A stretch of 25,863 bases of DNA from JBLIKP01 sp047635375 (GTDB lineage Bacteria; Bacteroidota; Bacteroidia; Sphingobacteriales; Sphingobacteriaceae): positions 1-25,863 of the forward strand of contig JBLIKP010000028.1 in assembly GCA_047635375.1 (NCBI GenBank), read 5' to 3'. A program made the position numbers and the translations under genes. Numbering within the stretch: position 1 is the stretch's first letter; each line of letters starts with the position of its first letter. Of the stretch, positions 1 through 8,552 are shown piece after piece. The notes beneath the pieces were generated by a model. It ran no database searches. It was not told the origin of the DNA and saw only the letters and a list, made by a program, of their open reading frames with translations.

Positions 1-40
1 GCGGAATACTCATTTTCTAAAATCCCATTTAGGAGCTTTC

Positions 41-83
41 CCCAAAAAAAGCCCTCCATTAATTATGGAGAGCTTTTTTTTGG
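41..83. terminator. Bidirectional intrinsic terminator
   Basis: An almost perfect inverted repeat (AAAAAAAGCCCTCCAT, loop TAATT, ATGGAGAGCTTTTTTTT) has an A-run on one side and a T-run on the other. It can therefore stop transcription in both directions. It lies just beyond the stop codon of the minus-strand zinc-ribbon gene (97-444) and may also serve a gene entering from the left of the window. Confidence 0.85.
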
Positions 84-96
84 GAAATATTTTGAA

Positions 97-444
97 CTAT
101 TCTTTTCTTATTAGCGAAATCTGATTGTTTCCAATTGTTTTATAGGCTTGATCGTAGCAGTAAAACATTTCAGATCCATCAGGAAATTCTTTTTTTCTTG
201 TGAAATACCTTAAGTCAAATCCTTCTGTTTGTAATTGAACCAATGGGAATGTTTCCTTAGGCTTTAAGTTTAAGCGTTCTAAAATTGATCTATTTCGGGT
301 TAGAATTCGGTTGATTTTCCTAACCACTCCTGAAGTGATTTTGTATTTGTCATTGTGGTAATGATTTCTACAGTGATGTCCACAGAATTTTTTGTCGGCG
401 CGCCCAGAAATTGGGGCACCACAGTCTTGACAGGCATTTTTCAT
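97..444 (-). CDS. Small zinc-ribbon protein of unknown function
   Basis: This 115-residue protein has an N-terminal C5-x2-C8 pair and a second C21-x3-C25 pair followed by H28 and H30, an arrangement that would hold one zinc ion. The remainder is basic and polar with no membrane segment or signal peptide, so it is probably cytoplasmic. Similar short proteins, with the zinc ribbon followed by a conserved basic stretch, are common hypothetical genes in Bacteroidota. I do not know a function; nucleic-acid binding would be a guess from the zinc ribbon and the charge. It is a single-gene unit: a strong terminator follows it, and about 160 bp separate its start from the 3' end of asnS, which is on the same strand upstream. 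Confidence 0.75.
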   Translation of the reverse strand: MKNACQDCGAPISGRADKKFCGHHCRNHYHNDKYKITSGVVRKINRILTRNRSILERLNLKPKETFPLVQLQTEGFDLRYFTRKKEFPDGSEMFYCYDQAYKTIGNNQISLIRKE

Positions 445-572
445 GGTTTTAGTTTTAGGTTTGTATACCTAATATACCTATGTATCAGCCTTAGGTCAAG
501 AAAATGAAAATTGGATTTTTAATCGCTTCCTTTAAATACATTACCGTGATGTTTTACCCGATAAGTGAAAAT

Positions 573-604
573 AAAAAGGAGCAAGTAAATACATGCTCCT
601 TTTT
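573..604 (-). terminator. asnS terminator
   Basis: A perfect 11-bp stem (AAAAAGGAGCA / TGCTCCTTTTT) with a 10-nt loop begins 4 nt beyond the asnS stop codon. The A-run on the plus strand supplies the terminal U-tract for minus-strand transcription. Confidence 0.85.
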
Positions 605-607
605 ATT

Positions 608-2122
608 TTATGGTTTTAATCTACCGTACATTCTTGGGAATGGAATGGTTTCTCTAACGTGCTGTAGCTTACAAACCCATGCTACTATTCGTTCAAGTCC
701 TAGTCCGAAACCTGAATGTGGAACGCTACCGTATCGCCTTAAGTCTAAATACCATTCGAAGGCTTCCATGGGTAATTCATGTTCCTTAATTTTTTCTACT
801 AAATAGTCGAAGTTAGTTTCACGTTCACCACCACCAATAATTTCACCGTAGCCTTCAGGAGCTAAAACATCAACACCCTTAGCGAAACGTTCGTCATTTT
901 CGTCACGTTTCATGTAGAATGCCTTGATCTCGTGTGGCCAGTTATAAACCATTATTGGACAATCGAAAAGTCGGGTAAGTACTGTTTCGTCTGATCCACC
1001 AAAGTCGTTTCCTGATACAAAACCGCTTGCCGACTCTAACCACATCGGAATATTTTTGCTGTGCTCTTCAAGGTCTTTAAGCTCGTTTTTAAGCTTTGCC
1101 ACAGCGTTCATGTTAAATTGACGGACGCCTTTCTTTATGTTTTGATTGTTGATTTGAATTTCTCTTTCCTCAATTTCTTTGTTGATTTCTTCCGTCCGCG
1201 CCAAGCAAGTGGTTAAATCATTTTCCAACGTTTTGATGCTGTTCTGTCCATCAACATCCTTCTCTCCACGTAATATTGCAACCGCATCAGTATAGGTTAT
1301 ACGTGGGAATGGTTTAGCAACATTTTTCAAAACCTGAACATCACGCTCAAGTACCTCAAGCTCTTCAGTACATTGGTCAACCACTGTGGTAACTACCTCT
1401 CGAAGGAATTCCTCGATTAGGTCCATGTTTTGGTCGTTGTTATGAAAGGCAACTTCTGGCTCAATCATCCAGAATTCAGTAAGGTGACGACGAGTTTTAG
1501 ACTTCTCAGCTCTAAAGGTAGGGCCGAAAGTGTAAATCTTACCATGGGCCATAGCCATTGCTTCGCCGTAAAGTTGCCCACTTTGGGACAAATAAGCCGG
1601 TTGATCGAAATAATCAGTTTCGAAAAGGTTTGTGGTTCCTTCCGCAGCATTACCAGTGAAGATTGGAGCGTCCATTTGAATGAAATCTCTCTTTTGGAAG
1701 AAATTATGGATAGCAAAAGTAATAGAGTTTCTAACCCTCATAATTGCCCATTGACGACGGGAGCGTAGCCAAAGGTGACGATTGTCTTGAAGGAATTCGA
1801 TTCCGTGTTCCTTTTTTGCGATAGGGTATTCTTGGGCAACTTGGTAGATTTTAACTTCATCCACTTGAAGTTCAAATCCGCCGACTTGACGTTCGTCTTT
1901 AACGACTGTCCCGGTAAGAGAAACTGAGCTTTCAAGGGTAAGGGAGTTTGCATCGGCGAAAGCCTCAGGAGAAACCTTTTGCTCATCTACGATACATTGG
2001 GTTAATCCGGTTCCATCACGAAGGATGATGAAAGCTATTCCTTTTCCAGTTCTCTTGTTTGCTACCCAGCCATTAAGGGTTACTTTTTTTTGCTCGTAGT
2101 CTTTTAAATCCTTGATAAACAT
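608..2122 (-). CDS. asnS: Asparaginyl-tRNA synthetase
   Basis: This class IIb aminoacyl-tRNA synthetase charges tRNA-Asn with asparagine using ATP in the cytoplasm. An N-terminal OB-fold anticodon-binding domain (about residues 1-100, with VTLNGWVANKR near its start) precedes the catalytic core. Motif 2 is visible as FRAEKSKTRRHLTEFWMIEPE (about 203-223), and motif 3 as GFGLGLERIVAW (471-482). The C-terminus is the family-typical TIPFPRMYGRLKP. At 504 residues it is longer than E. coli AsnRS (466). The excess is a charged, helix-rich segment at about 293-358, between the class II core and the VLAPEGYGEIIGG region (419-431). The gene is monocistronic, with a terminator directly behind it and a 221-bp divergent intergenic region towards rpoN. 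AspRS is excluded by the AsnRS-type C-terminal block. Confidence 0.97.
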   Translation of the reverse strand: MFIKDLKDYEQKKVTLNGWVANKRTGKGIAFIILRDGTGLTQCIVDEQKVSPEAFADANSLTLESSVSLTGTVVKDERQVGGFELQVDEVKIYQVAQEYPIAKKEHGIEFLQDNRHLWLRSRRQWAIMRVRNSITFAIHNFFQKRDFIQMDAPIFTGNAAEGTTNLFETDYFDQPAYLSQSGQLYGEAMAMAHGKIYTFGPTFRAEKSKTRRHLTEFWMIEPEVAFHNNDQNMDLIEEFLREVVTTVVDQCTEELEVLERDVQVLKNVAKPFPRITYTDAVAILRGEKDVDGQNSIKTLENDLTTCLARTEEINKEIEEREIQINNQNIKKGVRQFNMNAVAKLKNELKDLEEHSKNIPMWLESASGFVSGNDFGGSDETVLTRLFDCPIMVYNWPHEIKAFYMKRDENDERFAKGVDVLAPEGYGEIIGGGERETNFDYLVEKIKEHELPMEAFEWYLDLRRYGSVPHSGFGLGLERIVAWVCKLQHVRETIPFPRMYGRLKP

Positions 2123-2343
2123 TATATTATCTTTTCGAATGAATTATTTATTTAATGGGCGCTCCAAAAAAATGGGCAAATCCTAAATTTTTATGTAAAA
2201 TTGCTTCTAAATAAGGGGCGAAAACTCTTTTTATTAATTTTCATCACTTAAATTAAATGGTACCATTAAGGAAGGTCCTAATGGGATGCGAAATTATTAT
2301 ATTTTTTTGTGCTTTCCGTTAAAACCTTCACGAAAACCCTAAA

Positions 2344-3795
2344 ATGTTAAAACAAAGTCTTCAGCAAAAACTATTACAGAAGTTATCTCCTCAGCAGATT
2401 CAGTTTATTAAACTGTTGCAGGTACCAACTTCTTTGCTGGAAACTCGCATAAAGGAGGAGCTAGAAATCAACCCTGCCCTTGAAGATGGCAATTTTAGTA
2501 CCGAAAAGGAGCAGAGAGAGGAAGAACGTGAGCGAGAAGACGGGACTGGTGAATCGGAAGATATAAATGTAGACGATTATATTCAAGAGCAATCTATTTC
2601 TGAATACAGTAAATATAGCCAAGGTGGAGATGATGAGAATGAGGGCAAGGAAATGCCTATCGCTATCACGCCGTCCTTCCACGAAGGATTAACCCTTCAG
2701 CTGGGAATGCAAGACTTCACGGACGAACAAGTGGTTATCGCTGAGCAAGTAATAGGGTCAATCGACGACGACGGTTACCTTAGAAGAGAAATTAGCTCGA
2801 TGGTAGACGATCTGGCATTTACTCGTAATTTCCAAACTACCGAAGAAGATGTTGAAGGAGTTTTAAGGGTTATTCAAACCTTTGAGCCTGCAGGTGTTGG
2901 AGCTCGTAGCCTTCAAGAATGTTTGAAAATTCAGCTTATTAAACGTGACGAGAAAATCCCGAGTGTTGCGTTGGCAATTAAAATATTAGACAATCATATC
3001 GATTCATTTACAAAGAAGCATTACACTGCCATGGCGAAGTCATTGGGAATAGACATGGAGCAGCTGAAGCCCGGAATTGATGAGATATTAAGGCTTAATC
3101 CAAGACCAGGGGGTGCTTTAGCCTCTTCTGCAATGCTTAAGAATCAACAGATTATTCCTGATTTTATCCTTAGGAATAAGGATGGGGATCTTCAGCTTTC
3201 GCTGAATTCTAAAAATGCCCCTGAGTTACGTGTTTCTCGAGGATACAAGGAAATGCTCCAAACCTACTCTGAATCTTCGAAAACTAACAAAAACATGAAG
3301 GAGGCCGTTCAATTTGTAAAGCAAAAATTGGATTCGGCAAAATGGTTTATCGATGCAATTCGTCAGCGTCAAGCTACCCTTATGAATACTATGAATGCAA
3401 TCCTAGAATTGCAGTATGAGTATTTTATCGATGGGGATGAAACCAAGCTAAGACCTATGATTTTAAAGGATGTCGCTGAAAAGATTGAAATGGATATTTC
3501 TACCGTTTCGCGTGTAGCAAACAGTAAATATGTTCAAACTGATTTTGGGATTTTCCTTCTTAAATCTTTTTTTAGTGAAGGTATTCAAATGGAATCTGGA
3601 GAAGAGGTTTCTAATAAGGAAGTGAAAAGAATTCTTTCTGATTGTATTCAAAGCGAAGAAAAAAGAAAGCCTCTAGCCGATGAGAAATTGGCAAAAGTCC
3701 TGAAGGATAAGGGATATAATATTGCACGGAGAACTGTTGCAAAATATCGTGAACAAATGGGGGTCCCTGTGGCACGACTTCGAAAAGAACTTTAA
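2344..3795 (+). CDS. rpoN: RNA polymerase sigma-54 factor
   Basis: RpoN recruits RNA polymerase to -24/-12 promoters and needs an AAA+ activator to start transcription. Region I is the N-terminal Gln/Leu-rich segment (LKQSLQQKLLQKLSPQQIQF, residues 2-21). An acidic linker, region II, follows at about 47-105. The core-binding domain covers about 110-300, with FEPAGVGARSLQECL at 180-194. The helix-turn-helix is DVAEKIEMDISTVSRVANSKY (376-396). The C-terminal RpoN box is ARRTVAKYRE (461-470), which reads the -24 element. The 483-residue length is normal for the family. The stop codon overlaps the ATG of the following membrane-protein gene by one base, so the two are translationally coupled. No sigma-54 activator gene is present in the window. 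Confidence 0.97.
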   Translation: MLKQSLQQKLLQKLSPQQIQFIKLLQVPTSLLETRIKEELEINPALEDGNFSTEKEQREEEREREDGTGESEDINVDDYIQEQSISEYSKYSQGGDDENEGKEMPIAITPSFHEGLTLQLGMQDFTDEQVVIAEQVIGSIDDDGYLRREISSMVDDLAFTRNFQTTEEDVEGVLRVIQTFEPAGVGARSLQECLKIQLIKRDEKIPSVALAIKILDNHIDSFTKKHYTAMAKSLGIDMEQLKPGIDEILRLNPRPGGALASSAMLKNQQIIPDFILRNKDGDLQLSLNSKNAPELRVSRGYKEMLQTYSESSKTNKNMKEAVQFVKQKLDSAKWFIDAIRQRQATLMNTMNAILELQYEYFIDGDETKLRPMILKDVAEKIEMDISTVSRVANSKYVQTDFGIFLLKSFFSEGIQMESGEEVSNKEVKRILSDCIQSEEKRKPLADEKLAKVLKDKGYNIARRTVAKYREQMGVPVARLRKEL

Positions 3796-4403
3796 TGGAG
3801 AAACTGGCGAAAATACTTTCGATGGTTTTTCACCCCATACTGGGTCCTATTTACGGACTAAGTTTTATGTGGGCCATAGGCGTATTCCCATTAATTGGAA
3901 AAAATAACGCATCACTTATTTTGTTTGCCATAATGGTGCTTGTGAATACCTTTATTATTCCGGTGTTGACCGCCTTGTTGTTAACCAAAATGGGAAAGGT
4001 AGATTCGATTTACATGAAAGATCGAGAGCAGAGAACAATCCCCTATTTTGTTACCGGTCTATTTTATTTTTTCACCTTTTATTTTGCAAACAGCATAGGA
4101 ATCTCTCCTGAATTTTCTGCTTTTATGCAAGGTGCAGCATTGGCGGTTCTGGGAAGTCTTTTGATAAACATGAAGTGGAAGATTAGCGCCCACATGGTTG
4201 GAATGGGAGGAGCATTGGGAATGATTATCGCACTTTATTTTTATTATCCTTTCATAGGATTCGCTCCAGTGGCAACTGTGGCTATTTTAGCAGGTGTTAT
4301 TGGATCGGTTCGATTGTTTTTAAATGCACATAAACCCTCTGAAGTGTACTTCGGGTTTGCGCTTGGGCTGATTTCACAACTTGTGGTTTTTAACCTTATT
4401 TAA
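3795..4403 (+). CDS. Integral membrane protein, degenerate PAP2-like
   Basis: This 202-residue protein is mostly hydrophobic, with about six predicted membrane segments. Three short polar motifs echo the PAP2 phosphatase signature in order: MKDREQRTIPYF (74-85) for KxxxxxxRP, ISAH (130-133) for PSGH, and R173-x5-H179-x3-E183 for SRx5Hx3D. Each motif departs from the classic residues, so the fold is likely PAP2-like but phosphatase activity is uncertain. Related Bacteroidota proteins are usually called PAP2-family proteins. The ATG overlaps the rpoN stop codon (TAATG), giving a tight operon. The 3' end overlaps the converging crtD gene by 8 nt, with no terminator between them. Confidence 0.8.
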   Translation: MEKLAKILSMVFHPILGPIYGLSFMWAIGVFPLIGKNNASLILFAIMVLVNTFIIPVLTALLLTKMGKVDSIYMKDREQRTIPYFVTGLFYFFTFYFANSIGISPEFSAFMQGAALAVLGSLLINMKWKISAHMVGMGGALGMIIALYFYYPFIGFAPVATVAILAGVIGSVRLFLNAHKPSEVYFGFALGLISQLVVFNLI

Positions 4404-5874
4404 TTTCTTTTACCGCAATTTTCGCCGATAAAAGGCAAAGTGGAATTCCACCTCCGGGATGAACGCTACCGCCTACAAAAAGCAGGTTTTTTATTTTTCT
4501 TGAGAAATTTGGGTGCCGTAAAAAGGCAGCGAATTTATCATTTGAAGCGTTTCCGTAAAGCGCTCCAAGGTAACTGGAAGTAGTGGTCTGAATTCCTTCC
4601 GGCGTTAAAACTTCCTCACAAAGAATCCTTGCCTCTAAGTCGGGAATGTTCAATTGAGCCGATAGCTTTCGAATTAAATTTTTTCGTGTTTCACGCACTA
4701 ACTTTTGCCAATCCTGACCATTCGTATGAGGGGCATTTATCATCACAAACCAGTTCTCACAATCTGAAGGGGCGTCGGTTGGGACTTCCTTGCTGCTTAC
4801 AAAAAGATAAATGGTGGGGTCGTCGATAATGGTTTTTGTGTTGAAAAGGGCCTCAAATTCTGCAGGATAATCCTCACTGAAAAATAAATTATGGAGGTCG
4901 AGTTCAGGGTAGTTTCCGTTTACTCCCCAATAAAATATTAATGCTGAAGAGGATCTTGGCTGCTCAAGGATTTTTGTGGGGTGTTTTTGATTTGGAAGTA
5001 GTTTTTTATAGGTAGGTACAATGTCCATGTTGCTCACAACACATCCCGAAAAAGCCTTTTTCTGGTTCACAATTACTCCTTTGGCTACACCGTCCTCAAC
5101 GATTATTTCATCCACAGTTTGATTAAACTCGAATTCAACGCCAATTTCCAAAGCTAATCTGAATAAGGCTTCAGTGATCCGATACATTCCGCCTTCTGGG
5201 AAAAACGCCCCTAAATCATGCTCAATATGGCTAATCACATTTAAGGTTGCCGGAGCGAGGTAGGGCGAAGAACCATTATAAGTCGCATAGCGATTGAAAA
5301 ACTGGACGCTTTTAGCCTTTTCAAAACGTTTACTGTTGGCATTGTCCATAGTCTGCATGGAGTCAATTTCACCCAGCCTGAAAATGCTTTTAACCGTATC
5401 CCACCTAAAAAAGGTGCTTAATTTATGGAGGGAGCGTTCAAGGAAAACACCATTTGTGATTTCGTAAATGTCCTTGGCTTTTTGGAAATAGGAATTAATG
5501 TTTTCTTGGCTTTCGCCGAAGGATTTCTCCCATTCCTCCGCAAATATTTCTGGATTTGCTGGAGCCGAAAACTTTGTCCCGTCGGGGAAGAAGTAGTTTC
5601 CAGAAACTGAAAGTGGTTTGTAATTGAAATAGTCTCTGGGGTTCTTTCCGCAAAGGGTGAATAGCTCGTCGACTAAATTTGGTAGAGTGAAAAGAGAAGG
5701 GCCCCTGTCGAAACGAAAGGGGCCACTTTTGTGCTCTGTGAGTTTTCCTCCTGCTTGTGCAGAAGACTCGAATACTTTTACTTGCTTTCCAGCATGTTGT
5801 AATCTAATGGCTGCGGCTAATCCTCCGATTCCCGCCCCAATTACAATTGCTGAGTTTTGTTCAATTCTATTCAC
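4396..5874 (-). CDS. crtD: CrtD-type carotenoid desaturase (CrtI family)
   Basis: This 492-residue FAD-dependent desaturase/oxidoreductase belongs to the phytoene desaturase family. The N-terminal dinucleotide-binding motif is IVIGAGIGGLAAAIRLQHAG (residues 10-29), with an acidic ribose-binding residue in VKVFES. The C-terminal family block LLFVGGSVHPGGGIPLCLLSAK closes the FAD site. The FDRGPSLFTLPNLVDELF and FFNRYATYNGSSPYLAPATL segments resemble the flavobacterial enzyme annotated as 1-hydroxycarotenoid 3,4-desaturase more than classic phytoene desaturase CrtI. No crtB lies beside it, which also favours CrtD. Translation starts at GTG, which overlaps the stop codon of the upstream barrel gene (TAGTG). 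This arrangement suggests translational coupling. The exact substrate is inferred from similarity recalled for the family. Confidence 0.85.
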   Translation of the reverse strand: MNRIEQNSAIVIGAGIGGLAAAIRLQHAGKQVKVFESSAQAGGKLTEHKSGPFRFDRGPSLFTLPNLVDELFTLCGKNPRDYFNYKPLSVSGNYFFPDGTKFSAPANPEIFAEEWEKSFGESQENINSYFQKAKDIYEITNGVFLERSLHKLSTFFRWDTVKSIFRLGEIDSMQTMDNANSKRFEKAKSVQFFNRYATYNGSSPYLAPATLNVISHIEHDLGAFFPEGGMYRITEALFRLALEIGVEFEFNQTVDEIIVEDGVAKGVIVNQKKAFSGCVVSNMDIVPTYKKLLPNQKHPTKILEQPRSSSALIFYWGVNGNYPELDLHNLFFSEDYPAEFEALFNTKTIIDDPTIYLFVSSKEVPTDAPSDCENWFVMINAPHTNGQDWQKLVRETRKNLIRKLSAQLNIPDLEARILCEEVLTPEGIQTTTSSYLGALYGNASNDKFAAFLRHPNFSRKIKNLLFVGGSVHPGGGIPLCLLSAKIAVKEIK

Positions 5875-6515
5875 TAAAAGAAAATACCTAGGTTAATACT
5901 TACGTAAGAAATTTTAACCTTGATTTCGTCTGTGGTGTTAATGTCGTTAAGTCCATTGCTGTAAGTAACTCCTATTTGAGCTGCTGTATTTCCACCCAAC
6001 GAGTATTTTACCCCAGCACCCATATTTAATGCTGCTCTAAAAACGCCGATTGACTCGCTTAGGTCTTTGTCTTTGTAAACCTCGCTAACCACACCTTGTT
6101 GATCTACTTGGTCCTTGTCACCACGAGCTTTAAGTCTAATTCCGCTACCTAATCCGAAAAGGCCATAAAAAGAAACCTTGCCCATAGGGCTGGCTGTTAA
6201 TCTTAGTGCTACAGGGATTTCTAAATATTGTAAGCGATATACTAAGTTGTCTTTTCCGGTTCCATTAACCTGAGACATTTTTCCGCTCATTGATGCAATA
6301 CTGAATTCCGTAGCTAGGGCGTAGTTGTCTGAGAAATAACCGTCAATCATAAGCCCGTAAGAAAACCCAAGTTTTGCGCCATTATTTGTTACCCCTTCGG
6401 TTTCTGGTTGCAAGAAGGAGATAATTGGGTTAGCTTTGAGACCTAATTGTAGCCCCTGAGCATTGGTTCCTAGGGTTGCGATTAAAAGGCAAAAGGCAAC
6501 GATTAATTTTTTCAT
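5874..6515 (-). CDS. Outer-membrane beta-barrel protein
   Basis: The preferred start is the second in-frame ATG (6513-6515). It gives a clean signal peptide, MKKLIVAFCLLIATLGTNAQ, with cleavage after the Ala-Gln region; the upstream ATG at 6522-6524 would add only three residues. The mature part has alternating hydrophobic strands, an aromatic C-terminal phenylalanine pair (NLGIFF) and internal YLEIPVALRLTASPMGKVSF, typical of the small outer-membrane barrels labelled PorT-family (OMP_b-brl) in Bacteroidota. That label does not make it the T9SS component PorT. It is the first gene of a two-gene unit with crtD and diverges from gldB across about 40 bp. Its function is unknown. Confidence 0.85.
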   Translation of the reverse strand: MKKLIVAFCLLIATLGTNAQGLQLGLKANPIISFLQPETEGVTNNGAKLGFSYGLMIDGYFSDNYALATEFSIASMSGKMSQVNGTGKDNLVYRLQYLEIPVALRLTASPMGKVSFYGLFGLGSGIRLKARGDKDQVDQQGVVSEVYKDKDLSESIGVFRAALNMGAGVKYSLGGNTAAQIGVTYSNGLNDINTTDEIKVKISYVSINLGIFF

Positions 6516-6555
6516 GGTTAACATTTTATGAATGTTTGTTAGATTTTTTACTACT

Positions 6556-7572
6556 ATGCAGCTCCAAAGATATTCTTTTTTTTCAATCTCCTTAATGGTT
6601 TTGGTGAGTTTTCTGACCTCCTGCAGTGAAGCCGAAAAAGGTTTTCAAGCACCGCTATCTCCAATAAGTATTGAGCGTTTTGAGCAAGATCTTTTTAACT
6701 CAGATACCACTGATATTATTGGTCAAATGCAACAGTGGGACGCGAAATACCCAAACTTCCTAAAAGTATACTTTGAAGGGATAATGAAATTCGGGAAATT
6801 GGACGATCCTGCTTTGTTAGATATTGTTGCCGATTATTCCAGTAACATTTATATGAAGGAGCTAAAAGAGGATTGCGACTCTGTTTTTGGGGACTTTGAA
6901 AAAGAGAAAAAATATCTAGAAATGGCAATGGGGAATTACAAGCACCATTTCCCAAGCAAACCTACCCCTCGTTTTATAACGTACGTCTCAGGATTTAATA
7001 ATCAAATCATTCTAGGTGATAGTTTGGTGGGTATAGGACTTGATATGTTTTTAGGGCCAACATATGAATATTACTTCACTACAAATATCCCAAGATATAT
7101 TATTCAAAAATTCGATAGAAAATACCTTCCAGTAAACACGATTAAAGGAATTCTGCAAGGCGATTTTCCTGCTCCAAGTGAGGATAACTTCACGCATAAG
7201 TTAATCATAGAAGGAAAGCACATGGTTGCCCTAGACTATTTGTTCCCAAATACGGCTGATTCAATAAAGATAGGATTCACAGAATCTCAAATGGCCTACT
7301 GTGATCAAAATGAAGGTGAGATTTGGGCGTTTTTTATTGAACGTGATCTTTTGTACTCTAACCGCAACGCCGATATCGCTAGATATTTTAACGATGCGCC
7401 CTATACTGTCACTCTTTCGCCAAAATCGGCGCCAAAGCTGGGTGTCTTTGCCGGTTGGAAGATTGTAAGAAAGTATATGGATAAAAATCCTGACCTTACT
7501 TTAAAAGAACTCATGGAAGAGACTGATTATCAAAAAATCATGCAAGGAGCAGCGTATAAACCTAAAATATAA
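6556..7572 (+). CDS. gldB: Gliding motility lipoprotein GldB
   Basis: GldB is a lipoprotein required for gliding in Flavobacterium and linked to the T9SS/gliding machinery. A lipobox (LTSC, with the cysteine at residue 23 from the chosen start) follows a hydrophobic signal sequence. The mature protein carries the family blocks SIERFEQDLF, QWDAKYPNFL, GIGLDMFLGPTYEYY and FINDxPYT-like sequence (YFNDAPYTVTLSPKSAPKLG). I chose the ATG at 6556 over the one at 6532, because the longer version adds an atypical leader and takes up nearly all the space to the divergent barrel gene. In Flavobacterium gldB is followed by gldC. Here no gldC follows; a DUF3078 gene sits 71 bp downstream, probably in the same transcript. 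Confidence 0.92.
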   Translation: MQLQRYSFFSISLMVLVSFLTSCSEAEKGFQAPLSPISIERFEQDLFNSDTTDIIGQMQQWDAKYPNFLKVYFEGIMKFGKLDDPALLDIVADYSSNIYMKELKEDCDSVFGDFEKEKKYLEMAMGNYKHHFPSKPTPRFITYVSGFNNQIILGDSLVGIGLDMFLGPTYEYYFTTNIPRYIIQKFDRKYLPVNTIKGILQGDFPAPSEDNFTHKLIIEGKHMVALDYLFPNTADSIKIGFTESQMAYCDQNEGEIWAFFIERDLLYSNRNADIARYFNDAPYTVTLSPKSAPKLGVFAGWKIVRKYMDKNPDLTLKELMEETDYQKIMQGAAYKPKI

Positions 7573-7643
7573 TTCGAAACAGTGGCTTTTGGTACGTTTT
7601 TGGTTATAAAAGGGTAGTTCTAATTATATAAGCAAAATAAATT

Positions 7644-8525
7644 ATGTTTAAAAAAATACTATTCGCCGGGCTTATAGCCATTCCATTTGTTGGGTTAGCG
7701 CAAGTCAAAAAAGATGATTTTGGATGGAAATATGGCGGAGTGGGTTCCATTGTTTTTAATCAAGCAAGCTTTACAAACTGGGCTGCTGGAGGTGAGAATA
7801 ATTTAATGCTAACCAGTCTGCTTAGTCTTAACGCCGACTTCAAGGATGAGAAACGTGTTTGGGAAAATGGTTTAGACCTGGGATATGGTAAACAGCGCAT
7901 TCAACGTGACTTCTTCCCTGCGAGAAAAAGCCAAGATGTAATCGAGTTAAATTCTAAATACGGAAGAAAGATTAGTCCTAAAACGTATGCCTCAGTAAAC
8001 TTAAATGCTAGAACCCAGTTTGCCAAAGGATATAAATTTGGCGATTCAACGCGGACATTAGTTTCTGATTTCTTGGCGCCACTTTTTGTAACACCCTCTG
8101 TGGGTTTTGACCATAAACCTTTTGAAGGATTGAGTCTTTATTTATCTCCATTGACAGGAAAATTCACCTACGTTGGAAGTCAATTCCTTGCCGACAAAGG
8201 GGCTTTTGGAGTTGAACCTGGGGGAAACTTCCGTTCGGAATTAGGAGCTTCGTTTAACTTAAAGTACAAAACGACAATCATGGAGAATGTTTCGTTTGAA
8301 ACTAAATTGCAGACTTTCACGAATTATTCAACAATAGACAAGGTAGATGTTAATTGGGAAAATTTAATCTCAATGAAAATTAATGAATACTTATCGGCTA
8401 ATTTAATTACCCTTTTAATTTATGATGAAGATATTCCTGTTATTGTTGATGAGGAAACCGGAAGGGCAGGCCCACGAGTTCAGTTTAAAGAGGTTTTTGG
8501 AGTTGGGCTTACTTATAAGTTTTAA
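7644..8525 (+). CDS. DUF3078 family protein, probable outer-membrane barrel
   Basis: This 293-residue protein has a signal peptide (MFKKILFAGLIAIPFVGLAQ) and the DUF3078 hallmark segment near its N-terminus (FNQASFTNWAAGGENN, about 38-53). The rest shows many alternating-pattern strands rich in aromatic residues and ends in GVGLTYKF, with a terminal phenylalanine as in outer-membrane barrels. The family is widespread in Bacteroidota and its function is not established. It follows gldB at 71 bp and ends with a strong terminator, so the two probably form one unit. Confidence 0.85.
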   Translation: MFKKILFAGLIAIPFVGLAQVKKDDFGWKYGGVGSIVFNQASFTNWAAGGENNLMLTSLLSLNADFKDEKRVWENGLDLGYGKQRIQRDFFPARKSQDVIELNSKYGRKISPKTYASVNLNARTQFAKGYKFGDSTRTLVSDFLAPLFVTPSVGFDHKPFEGLSLYLSPLTGKFTYVGSQFLADKGAFGVEPGGNFRSELGASFNLKYKTTIMENVSFETKLQTFTNYSTIDKVDVNWENLISMKINEYLSANLITLLIYDEDIPVIVDEETGRAGPRVQFKEVFGVGLTYKF

Positions 8526-8552
8526 TTGTATAAAAAATATTTGATAAAAATT

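Noticed and set aside
504..806. 100-codon plus-strand frame near asnS
   Set aside because: It runs through the asnS terminator and the 3' end of asnS on the opposite strand, and has no coding features.
5874..6515. Calling the barrel protein the T9SS component PorT
   Set aside because: The similarity is only to the broad small-barrel family that carries the PorT name; no PorT-specific context or sequence is seen.
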